Assembly: GCA_041658245.1 (NCBI GenBank)
Contig: JBBAAM010000003.1
Location: 1-64,000 of the forward strand
Direction of reading: 5' to 3'
Source: Fen-1258 sp041658245
GTDB lineage: Bacteria > Bacteroidota > Ignavibacteria > Ignavibacteriales > Melioribacteraceae
Length of the DNA stretch: 64,000 bases
Part shown: in pieces, positions 36,954-44,684 of the stretch
Layout of the letters: the number at the start of each line of letters is the position of its first letter
How positions within the stretch are numbered: the stretch's first letter is position 1
Notes under the pieces: generated by a model
The model's input: the letters and a program-made list of their open reading frames with translations, nothing else
Databases searched by the model: none
What the model was told of the DNA's origin: nothing
Position numbers and translations under genes: made by a program

Positions 36954-38357
36954 ATGAACAAACGAACCGAAAAATTTTTAATACTTACCACTGATTTTAT
37001 AGCAGTTAATCTTGCGTGGATTTTATTTTTCTACGTACGAGTTCAAACCGGTTGGTTCGAATTAATCGCCCAACCAGATATACTTCTTTCAATGATCGCC
37101 GTTTATTTTTATTGGCTTATCTTTTTTACTTTTGTTGGAATGTACCGTACCTGGTTTGCTCTCTCAAGATTCGATGAATTATCTACTTTGTTCAAAGCAT
37201 CATTTGTCGGCGTTTTCATTTTGTTCTTTTTAGTATTGTATGATGATTACTCAAACGGCGTTACTACTTCAGTACGATTTTATATTTTCCTTTACTGGGG
37301 AATTTTTCTGTTTGTTGTTAGTGTGGGAAGATTATTCATTAGAAGTCTTCAACGAAGACTTCTTATTAAAGGAATTGGAAGAAGAAATGCACTTATTGTT
37401 GGATTCAATTCTAAAGCGAACGAAATTCACAATTCAATTCTGAAATTCAGAGAACTTGGTCTTGATGTTGTAGCTTATGCTGATGTTGACGGTTCTCAAC
37501 TTAACAATTCATTTAAAAATATTTCTGTTGTAGATACAATTTACAATTTAGAATCAGTTTTGGAAAATTATCAGATTAAAAATGTTATAATTTCTCTAGG
37601 ACGGCATGAAGAAGAAACTATTCTTGAAGTTATTTCACGTTGTGAAGGGAAAAATGTTGAGATAAAAATCGTTCCTGATCTTTATGATATAATAAGCGGG
37701 CAGGCAAAGATCTCTCAGCTTTATAGTTTTCCTCTGATTGATGTAATGCCTGAACTGATGCCCGAGTGGGAAAAGAAAATAAAAAGGTTGATGGATATAA
37801 TTCTGTCTTTTGTACTTATTGTTTTAACTTCGCCTGCAACTTTATTAGCGGCTCTGTTAATTAAATTAGATAGCAAAGGTCCAGTATTTTTTAAACAAGA
37901 ACGAGCCGGAATGAACGGAAAAGTTTTCAAGATGGTAAAGTTTAGAACAATGATTGCAGATGCCGAAAAACATACCGGTCCGGTTTGGTCTGCAAAAGAT
38001 GATCCAAGAATTACTAAAATTGGTAGATTCATTCGTATAGCTCGGCTTGATGAAATTCCGCAAGTATTTAATGTTCTGAAAGGCGACATGAGTTTCGTGG
38101 GACCGCGTCCTGAACGACCGTTTTTTGTTGAAAAACTTTCTCATGAAATTCCGCTTTACAAAAGAAGATTAAAAGTAAGACCCGGAATTACCGGTTGGGC
38201 GCAAGTAAAACATAAATACGATGAGACAATAGAGGATGTTAAAGTTAAACTTCGTTATGATTTATTCTATATTGAAAACATGAGTTTAAGAATGGATTTT
38301 AAAATAATTTTCAGAACTATTTTTGTAGTATTATTCGGCAAAGGTCATTACGATTAA
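36954..38357 (+). CDS. Exopolysaccharide polyprenyl glycosylphosphotransferase
   Basis: This is a 467-residue second initiating sugar-1-phosphate transferase of the window. It has four N-terminal transmembrane helices, a CoA_binding_3-like Rossmann region near 155-250, a helix near 283-303, and the catalytic domain. That domain has MVKFRTMIADAE near 325, RLDEIPQVFNVLKGDMSFV near 361, GPRPERPFF near 381 and RPGITGWAQVKHKYD near 403. The frame is open from 36900, but that stretch is the repeat described above; the ATG at 36954 precedes the normal N-terminus. Gal-1-P or Glc-1-P transfer to undecaprenyl phosphate is likely; the sugar is unproven. Confidence 0.93.
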   Translation: MNKRTEKFLILTTDFIAVNLAWILFFYVRVQTGWFELIAQPDILLSMIAVYFYWLIFFTFVGMYRTWFALSRFDELSTLFKASFVGVFILFFLVLYDDYSNGVTTSVRFYIFLYWGIFLFVVSVGRLFIRSLQRRLLIKGIGRRNALIVGFNSKANEIHNSILKFRELGLDVVAYADVDGSQLNNSFKNISVVDTIYNLESVLENYQIKNVIISLGRHEEETILEVISRCEGKNVEIKIVPDLYDIISGQAKISQLYSFPLIDVMPELMPEWEKKIKRLMDIILSFVLIVLTSPATLLAALLIKLDSKGPVFFKQERAGMNGKVFKMVKFRTMIADAEKHTGPVWSAKDDPRITKIGRFIRIARLDEIPQVFNVLKGDMSFVGPRPERPFFVEKLSHEIPLYKRRLKVRPGITGWAQVKHKYDETIEDVKVKLRYDLFYIENMSLRMDFKIIFRTIFVVLFGKGHYD

Positions 38358-38371
38358 AATTAAATTTTATT

Positions 38372-39088
38372 ATGAAAGCGATAGTAATAATTCCTACATA
38401 CAATGAAATTAACAATATCAGAAAACTGATTCCCGATCTTCTTGCATCTTATCCTTCACTTGATATTTTAATTGTGGATGATAATTCTCCGGATGGAACA
38501 GCAAATGCCGTTGATGAAATCAGCAAAAATGATTCCCGTGTAAAAGTTATTAAGCGAATGGGCAAGATGGGACTCGGTACAGCTTATGTTGCCGGATTTA
38601 AATACATGCTGGCGAACGGATATGATTGCGCTGTTCAGATGGATGCTGATTTTTCGCACGATCCTAAAGAGATTAAAAGATTTTTGGAAGAAGTAAATGA
38701 TCATGATCTAATAATAGGCAGCAGATATATTGATGGAGTACGTGTTATCAACTGGCCGATAAGAAGATTATTATTAAGTTATTTCGCTAATCTTTATTCA
38801 AGAATTATTACCGGGATGCCGGTTAAAGATGGAACCGGAGGATTTAAATGCTTCCGCCGTAAAGTATTGGAAGCGATAGATCTTGATGCAATTCACTCTA
38901 ATGGTTATTCATTCCAGATAGAAATGAATTTTAAAGCATGGAAAAAAGGATTTAAGCTTATTGAAATTCCGATAACTTTTGTGGATAGAGTACATGGTAC
39001 TTCAAAGATGTCTAAGAAAATAGTTCGCGAGGCAGTTGTTATGGTGTGGAAGCTAAGATTGAAAAGCATTTTCGGTACATTAAATTAA
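38372..39088 (+). CDS. Dolichol-phosphate mannosyltransferase-like GT2 enzyme
   Basis: This is a 238-residue polyprenol-phosphate monosaccharide transferase (DPM1/Ppm1 type) without the GtrA-like membrane domain. Blocks are VIIPTYNEINNIRKLI near residue 4, ILIVDDNSPDGTA near 31, the DXD motif VQMDADFSHDPKEI near 88, GSRYIDGVRVINWPIRR near 110, and GTGGFKCFRR near 148. It makes polyprenyl-P-mannose or -glucose, a donor for periplasmic transfer reactions. It is 14 bases after the sugar phosphotransferase and 7 bases before the GT2 fusion, one operon. Confidence 0.92.
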   Translation: MKAIVIIPTYNEINNIRKLIPDLLASYPSLDILIVDDNSPDGTANAVDEISKNDSRVKVIKRMGKMGLGTAYVAGFKYMLANGYDCAVQMDADFSHDPKEIKRFLEEVNDHDLIIGSRYIDGVRVINWPIRRLLLSYFANLYSRIITGMPVKDGTGGFKCFRRKVLEAIDLDAIHSNGYSFQIEMNFKAWKKGFKLIEIPITFVDRVHGTSKMSKKIVREAVVMVWKLRLKSIFGTLN

Positions 39089-39095
39089 GAGCGCA

Positions 39096-41084
39096 ATGAT
39101 TGACCTCTCAATAATAATTATCAATTATAACGTAAAAGAATTTTTACTTAATCTTCTGGATTCGATACGTAATGCGGTAAAAAATATTTCTACGGAAATA
39201 ATTATTGTTGATAACGCTTCGGATGACGGCAGCGTTGAAATTCTTCAAGAGAAATTTCCAAATATTAAATTAATAGCCAACAAAAAAAATGTTGGATTCG
39301 GTTCGGCTAATAATCAAGCAATGGAAGCTGCTAAAGGGAAATATTTTTTGTTAATCAATCCCGATGCAATAGTTAGAGAAGATACTTTATTAAAAATGTT
39401 GGGGTTCTTTAATAAAACTCCTCAAGTTGGAATTGCCGGCTGTAAAGTATTAAATCCCGATGGTTCATTACAGCTTGCATGTAGAAGAAGTTTCCCTGGA
39501 CCATGGACATCATTTACAAAAGTTATGGGATTGAGTAAACTTTTTCCGAAAAGCCGTTTGTTCGCGCGTTATAATTTAACCTACCTCAATGAGAATCAAA
39601 CTTACGAAGTTGATGCTGTTAGCGGTGCATTCATGATGATGAGAAAAGAAGTCTATGAGAAGATCGGCGGATTCGATCAGCAATTTTTTATGTATGGCGA
39701 AGATCTTGATCTCTGTTACAGGGCGCAAAAATCCGGGTATAAAGTTTTTTATGTACACAACACAGAGATTATACATTACAAAGGAGAAAGCACAAAGAGA
39801 AGCAGTTTGGATGAAACAAAAATCTTTTACGATGCTATGCATCTTTTTGTCCGTAAACATTTTTCTTCCTCATTCATTGTTGAATCAATTCTTCAGATAG
39901 CAATTCTTTTTAGAAAACTAATTGCTTTTGCAAATGTTTATAAACTTGCGTTTCTTTCAATTATTGTTGACTTCTTTACTTTTTCAATATCAGTTCTTCT
40001 TGCTGTAAATATATATTCTAATGAGCATTGGAGAGGATTTCCGGATTATGCAAAACCTTGGGTATATTTTATTCCGGCATTTATTCAAATTATTATATCG
40101 TCTATTGGCGGTTCGTATAGTAAAAAATCATTTTCAATTTTACGCACAGTTATTTCTCTATTGTTTGGAATGATCTTTTTATCAGCACTAACTTATTTCT
40201 TCAAACAAGTAGCATTCAGCCGTGCAGTTGTATTAATAACGTATGCACTTGTTCTTGTTTTCTTTTTCTTCTGGAGAATTGCTCTTAAAGTAATTTTTAA
40301 GATTGGACTTGAGACGGATACAAGAAAATCACGTACATTAATTGTAGCAAGTGAATCTAAAGCAGAAGAACTTGCATCAAAATTGAAATCAACATTCACG
40401 AAACTTTATCAAGTTGTTGGAATTATTGGATTAACAAGAAAAAATATCGGTGGGAAGATCGGCAATTATAAAATACTTGGAACGGTTGATAACATAAAAA
40501 AAATAATTGCTGATGAAAAAGTTGATAAAGTAATTTTCTCTTCCGATGATCTATCGTTCAATCAAATGTTCTCTGTTGTTGCTGAATGTCAAGTAGAAAA
40601 TGCCGAGTTTCTTGTTGCGGGTAAAGAATTAGATTATCTGGTCGGCAAATCATCCATAACAATGTTGGATGATATTCCATTGCTGAAAGTGCAGTATAAT
40701 ATTTCTTCGTATTTTCACCGCGCATCTAAACAGATCTTGGATATAATACTTGCATCCATAATTTTGTTTTTGGTTTATCCTTTCATATATTTATTTCAGA
40801 AGCTAAGATCAAAAAAGAGTAAATTCACTCAATTCATCCTCGGAATCCCGGGTGTCTTCATAGGAAAGAAAAGTTTTGTTGGACCACGTGATAATTCTTA
40901 TCACGGTGATTTATATGTTGGAAAAACCGGATTGACCGGATTCTGGTTCGTAGAAAATTTTTTAGAGAATGATACAGAAGAAATAAAAAAGCTGGATATC
41001 TTTTACGCAAAAAATCAAAACATTTGGTTAGACCTCGAAATACTGGGAAAGACACTTTCAAAAATGTTTTTTAGTGCGGAGTAG
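39096..41084 (+). CDS. GT2 glycosyltransferase fused to degenerate sugar-phosphotransferase module
   Basis: This is a 662-residue fusion. Residues 1-250 are a rhamnosyltransferase-like GT2 domain (IIIINYNVKEF, IIVDNASDDGS near 36, LINPDA near 86, FMYGEDLDLCYRA near 198). Residues about 285-400 have four transmembrane helices. Residues 410-500 form a CoA_binding_3-like Rossmann block (RTLIVASESKAEELASKL). Residues 540-660 resemble a polyprenyl sugar transferase (LDIILASIILFLVYP, SFVGPRDNS, GKTGLTGFW, QNIWLDLEILGKT). The catalytic KFRSM and DExPQ motifs present in the two complete transferases of this window are missing here, so the last module is probably not catalytic. It is followed two bases later by accA. 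Confidence 0.88.
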   Translation: MIDLSIIIINYNVKEFLLNLLDSIRNAVKNISTEIIIVDNASDDGSVEILQEKFPNIKLIANKKNVGFGSANNQAMEAAKGKYFLLINPDAIVREDTLLKMLGFFNKTPQVGIAGCKVLNPDGSLQLACRRSFPGPWTSFTKVMGLSKLFPKSRLFARYNLTYLNENQTYEVDAVSGAFMMMRKEVYEKIGGFDQQFFMYGEDLDLCYRAQKSGYKVFYVHNTEIIHYKGESTKRSSLDETKIFYDAMHLFVRKHFSSSFIVESILQIAILFRKLIAFANVYKLAFLSIIVDFFTFSISVLLAVNIYSNEHWRGFPDYAKPWVYFIPAFIQIIISSIGGSYSKKSFSILRTVISLLFGMIFLSALTYFFKQVAFSRAVVLITYALVLVFFFFWRIALKVIFKIGLETDTRKSRTLIVASESKAEELASKLKSTFTKLYQVVGIIGLTRKNIGGKIGNYKILGTVDNIKKIIADEKVDKVIFSSDDLSFNQMFSVVAECQVENAEFLVAGKELDYLVGKSSITMLDDIPLLKVQYNISSYFHRASKQILDIILASIILFLVYPFIYLFQKLRSKKSKFTQFILGIPGVFIGKKSFVGPRDNSYHGDLYVGKTGLTGFWFVENFLENDTEEIKKLDIFYAKNQNIWLDLEILGKTLSKMFFSAE

Positions 41085-41086
41085 AA

Positions 41087-42037
41087 ATGGCAAAAAATAT
41101 ACTGGATTTTGAGAAGCCCATAATTGAACTTGAAAAAAAGATTGATGAAATGCGGAAGTATGAAGGGCGTCTTAATATATCTGATGAGATAAAAACACTC
41201 GAAGAAAAAGTTTTTCAACTCAAGAAAAATATTTATAACGATCTTACCCGTTGGCAGCGTGTTCAGCTTGCCCGTCATCCGGAGCGTCCTTATACTCTGG
41301 ATTATATCTATCTGATTACAGAAAATTTTGTTGAGCTGCACGGAGATAGATTGTTCAAGGATGATAAAGCAATTGTTGGCGGATTAGCAATGATTGATGA
41401 ACAAAAGGTTATGATCATCGGTCATCAAAAAGGACGGGATACTAAATCCAATGTTTATAGAAATTTCGGAATGTCCAATCCTGAAGGTTACCGCAAAGCA
41501 TTACGCTTAATGAAACTTGCCGAGAAATTCAAAATCCCGGTTATTACTATGCTTGATACTCCGGGCGCTTATCCGGGAATTGAAGCTGAAGAACGCGGAC
41601 AGGCAGAAGCAATTGCCAGAAATCTTTTAGAGATGAGCCGTCTACGCGTTCCGATCGTTGTTACAATTATCGGTGAAGGCGCTAGCGGAGGTGCATTAGG
41701 AATAGGAATTGGCGATAGAGTTTTAATGTTACAAAATACTTGGTATTCGGTAATTAGTCCGGAATCTTGTTCGAGTATTTTATGGAGAAGTTGGGAATAT
41801 AAAGAAACTGCCGCCGAAGCATTAAAACTAACGGCTGAAGATTTATTAGAACAAGGTATTATTGATCGGATTGTCCCAGAACCATTGGGCGGTGCACATA
41901 AGGATCATTTACAAATTGCAAGCACATTAAAATCCGTTTTGAAAGAAGAACTTTCATTGTTAATTAAAATTAAGCCTGAGAAGTTGATTCAAAACCGTCT
42001 TGAAAAATTTGCTAAGATGGGAATGTATGTTGAATAA
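41087..42037 (+). CDS. accA: Acetyl-CoA carboxylase carboxyltransferase subunit alpha
   Basis: This 316-residue cytoplasmic protein, with AccD, transfers CO2 from carboxybiotin to acetyl-CoA, the committed step of fatty acid synthesis. It has the helical N-terminus DFEKPIIELEKKIDEM, RHPERPYTLDYI near 64, GHQKGRDTKSNVYRNFGM near 110, LDTPGAYPGIEAEERGQAEA near 153, and SGGALGIGIGDRVLML near 200. The length is that of typical AccA (about 315-320). The ATG lies two bases after the fusion gene's stop. accD is not in the window, which is common as the subunits are often split. Confidence 0.96.
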   Translation: MAKNILDFEKPIIELEKKIDEMRKYEGRLNISDEIKTLEEKVFQLKKNIYNDLTRWQRVQLARHPERPYTLDYIYLITENFVELHGDRLFKDDKAIVGGLAMIDEQKVMIIGHQKGRDTKSNVYRNFGMSNPEGYRKALRLMKLAEKFKIPVITMLDTPGAYPGIEAEERGQAEAIARNLLEMSRLRVPIVVTIIGEGASGGALGIGIGDRVLMLQNTWYSVISPESCSSILWRSWEYKETAAEALKLTAEDLLEQGIIDRIVPEPLGGAHKDHLQIASTLKSVLKEELSLLIKIKPEKLIQNRLEKFAKMGMYVE

Positions 42038-42131
42038 TAAATATTAATTTCAAAGTACAAAATTCAAAAATATTTTTTTTGGTTTTGAGTTTAAATTTTT
42101 TTTCTAAATCTGAAAAAATTCAAATTACTTT

Positions 42132-42545
42132 ATGCTCACACACGTTACGGAAATCCGGGTTAGATATGCCGATACTGATAAAATGCAATTTGTTTATAAC
42201 GGAAAATATTTGGAATATTTTGAAGTTGGAAGAACTGAGTTATTAAGAGCAACAGGACTACCTTACAGCGAAGTTGAAAAAAAAGGTTATCAGTTACCTT
42301 TAATAGAAGCCGGAATAAAATATTATCTTCCTGCAGTCTACGACGACATTCTTGAAATCCATGCATGTGTTAAAGAATTGTACTCTCCCAAAGTTCACAT
42401 TGAGTATGTTGTAAAAAGAAAAAATACAAATGAATTGATTGCTGAAGGATTTACAACTCATATTTTTATTAGAACAGATATAAAAAAAGCCGTTCGTCCT
42501 CCTAAAGATTATATAGCTGCATTGGAACCGTTTTTCCAAAAATAA
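42132..42545 (+). CDS. Acyl-CoA thioesterase (YbgC/FadM type)
   Basis: This is a 137-residue hot-dog fold thioesterase. VRYADTDKMQFVYNGKYLEYF near residues 9-29 matches the YbgC/4-hydroxybenzoyl-CoA thioesterase motif with the catalytic Asp (D17 region). The following GRTELLRATGLPYSEVEKKG is also characteristic, and IEYVVKRK is the central strand. It hydrolyses acyl-CoA esters; chain preference is unknown. It lies 94 bases after accA, separated by an AT-rich stretch with AAAATTCAAAAAT and AAAAATTCAAATT iterations. Confidence 0.88.
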   Translation: MLTHVTEIRVRYADTDKMQFVYNGKYLEYFEVGRTELLRATGLPYSEVEKKGYQLPLIEAGIKYYLPAVYDDILEIHACVKELYSPKVHIEYVVKRKNTNELIAEGFTTHIFIRTDIKKAVRPPKDYIAALEPFFQK

Positions 42546-42595
42546 TTATTAAAGTTTACCGGAGAAAAAATACTTCGGCCGGATTAAGTTTTGAA

Positions 42596-44059
42596 ATGTT
42601 AGAAAAGATAAAAGAACTTACTAAAGACACAGCGATTTATGGAATAAGCACGATAATCGGAAGATTTCTAGGATTTTTTCTAATTCCATTTTACACCAAT
42701 GTAATTAACACACACGATTTTGGAATTTACTCAAACATTTACGCTTACCTTGCCTTTCTAAACATATTTTTTATCTACGGAATGGATGCAGCTTTTATGA
42801 AATATGCATCCTTAAAAGAAAACACAGAAAAGAAAAAAACTTTTTCGACTGCTTATCTATTCGTTACGTTAACAACAATTTTGCTGGCAGTAATATTATA
42901 TTTTTTAAAAACTCCGTTTTCAAGATTAATGGAAATTCCTAATGAGTATTCAAAACTATATTACTATTTAATATTCATTTTGATTTTTGATACGTTAGCT
43001 CTTGTGCCATTTGCTAACCTAAGGTTAGAAAGAAAATCGGGAAAATTTACCTCAATAAAACTCTCAAACATTATTTTAAATCTTGCTCTAAATTTTATCT
43101 TAGTTTTAAAATACAAACTTGGTATTGAAGCAATATTTTTGGCTAATCTTGTTGCATCGGCTTTTTCTTTTTTAGTTCTAACACCCGAAATATTTAAACT
43201 GATTTCCATCAAAATCGATAAAAATCTTTTACGAAAGCTTTTGAAATTTGGTATTCCGTATTTACCGGCAAGTTTAGCAGCAATGGTTGTTCAGGTAGTA
43301 GATCGTCCTGTTGTATTGGCTATGACAAATGAATCTACGCTTGGTATATACCAGGCGAACTACAAGCTCGGCATATTCATGATGCTCTTTGTTTCGATGT
43401 TTCAATTTGCTTGGCAGCCGTTTTTTCTGAATAATGCTAAAGAAAAAAATGCTAAAGAAATATTTGCAAAAGTTTTAACGCTGTTTTTACTTGTATCAAG
43501 TATGATCTGGATTGTTCTTACTTTATTTGTAGAAGATTTTGCCAGGTTCGAATTCCTGCCCGGGAAATCAATTATTGGTAAAGAATATTTAAGCGGTATT
43601 GCAATTGTCCCGATTATTCTTCTCGGTTATCTTTTCAACGGAATCTATTACAACTTTCAAGCTGGAATTTATATTGAAGAGAAAACAAAATATTTTCCTT
43701 TTGTAACCGGAGCCGGAGCGCTGGTTAATGTTGTTGTAAATATTTTGTTAATACCAGTTCTTGGTCTCATTGGTGCAGCATTAGCAACTTTAGCAAGTTA
43801 TATTGTTATGGCAACCGGATTGTATTTCTTCTCTCAAAAGTATTACAAGATAAAATATGAATTCGGTAAAGTATTTAAAATCTTAGCTACAATAGTTATT
43901 ACATGTATAATCTATTATTATGTCTATTATGAAGTAGGATTAACCTTGCTGTATAAATTTATTTTACTTTTTTGTTTTATTGGTTCGTTATTAGCTATGC
44001 GAGTCGTAGAGAAAAATAAAATTATCCGTTTAGTTAAAATGCTTTTTCGTGTCAAGTAG
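42596..44059 (+). CDS. Polysaccharide biosynthesis flippase (Wzx-like)
   Basis: This is a 487-residue MOP-superfamily exporter with about 14 transmembrane segments. The N-terminus, YGISTIIGRFLGFFLIPFYTNVI, is a standard first helix. The middle shows FGIPYLPASLAAMVVQVVDRPVV near 220, with the acidic/basic pair typical of lipid-linked oligosaccharide flippases. It also has LGIYQANYKLGIFM near 254. It is the third flippase of this window, after the Wzx at 16225 and the MurJ-like protein at 26699, so more than one lipid-linked product may be exported. It precedes dut by 86 bases. Confidence 0.9.
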   Translation: MLEKIKELTKDTAIYGISTIIGRFLGFFLIPFYTNVINTHDFGIYSNIYAYLAFLNIFFIYGMDAAFMKYASLKENTEKKKTFSTAYLFVTLTTILLAVILYFLKTPFSRLMEIPNEYSKLYYYLIFILIFDTLALVPFANLRLERKSGKFTSIKLSNIILNLALNFILVLKYKLGIEAIFLANLVASAFSFLVLTPEIFKLISIKIDKNLLRKLLKFGIPYLPASLAAMVVQVVDRPVVLAMTNESTLGIYQANYKLGIFMMLFVSMFQFAWQPFFLNNAKEKNAKEIFAKVLTLFLLVSSMIWIVLTLFVEDFARFEFLPGKSIIGKEYLSGIAIVPIILLGYLFNGIYYNFQAGIYIEEKTKYFPFVTGAGALVNVVVNILLIPVLGLIGAALATLASYIVMATGLYFFSQKYYKIKYEFGKVFKILATIVITCIIYYYVYYEVGLTLLYKFILLFCFIGSLLAMRVVEKNKIIRLVKMLFRVK

Positions 44060-44145
44060 TTTTTTACCTTTTCTAAGTATTTTAAAAACAAGAAGAAAAA
44101 AAAATTCTTTTATTATAACTTTTCATCACAATTCTAGAAGACATT

Positions 44146-44601
44146 ATGGAATCAGTACAAATAAAAATTCAACATATCACGGATAAATTTAAAGATATTC
44201 TTCTGCCTGAGTATGCTACTGAAGGAAGCAGTGGTCTTGATCTTCGTGCCGCTGTTGAAACTGAAATGAAAATTGAAAAAGGTAAAGTTGGATTAGTTCC
44301 GACAAATCTAAAAGTAGAAATCCCAATCGGATATGAAATACAAATTCGTCCACGCAGCGGACTCGCAGCAAAAAATGGAATCGGAGTTTTAAATTCACCG
44401 GGAACAATTGATTCCGACTACCGCGGAGAGATAAAAGTAATCCTATTTAATTTCAGCGACGAAGATTTTATTATTAAACGCGGCGATAGAATTGCTCAGA
44501 TGGTTGTTTCAAAAGTTTACCGTGCGAGCTTAATAGTTTCAGATGAACTAAATAATAGCACTCGTAGTGACGGCGGGTTCGGTCATACGGGAACAAAATG
44601 A
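44146..44601 (+). CDS. dut: Deoxyuridine triphosphatase (dUTPase)
   Basis: This is a 151-residue homotrimeric dUTPase, which hydrolyses dUTP to dUMP and keeps uracil out of DNA. All five motifs are present: EGSSGLDLRA near residue 25, RPRSGLAAKNG near 67, NSPGTIDSDYRGEI near 83 with the catalytic Asp, IKRGDRIAQMVV near 111, and the C-terminal RSDGGFGHTG arm that closes over the active site. The length is standard. It stands alone between the flippase and a repeat-filled gap before dnaE. Confidence 0.96.
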   Translation: MESVQIKIQHITDKFKDILLPEYATEGSSGLDLRAAVETEMKIEKGKVGLVPTNLKVEIPIGYEIQIRPRSGLAAKNGIGVLNSPGTIDSDYRGEIKVILFNFSDEDFIIKRGDRIAQMVVSKVYRASLIVSDELNNSTRSDGGFGHTGTK

Positions 44602-44629
44602 GTGCAGAATGTAGAATTTAGATTTCACC

Positions 44630-44680
44630 AGTATCCAGCATCAAGTATCAAGTATTTAGTAACTAGTATCGAGTATCTAG
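44630..44680. repeat. Short tandem-like AGTATC-rich repeat
   Basis: Six imperfect iterations of AGTATC or closely related hexamers spaced 7-10 bases apart (AGTATCC, AGCATCA, AGTATCA, AGTATTT, AGTATCG, AGTATCT) fill the gap between dut and dnaE and end just before the dnaE ATG. The preceding AGTGCAGAATGTAGAATTTAG looks like another low-complexity tract. It may be a dispersed simple repeat, with possible influence on dnaE translation. Confidence 0.6.
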
Positions 44681-44684
44681 AAGA

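Noticed and set aside
42038..42131. AT-rich repeat-like tract between accA and the thioesterase
   Set aside because: AAATTCAAA-like words recur, but pairing is poor and composition alone can explain it.
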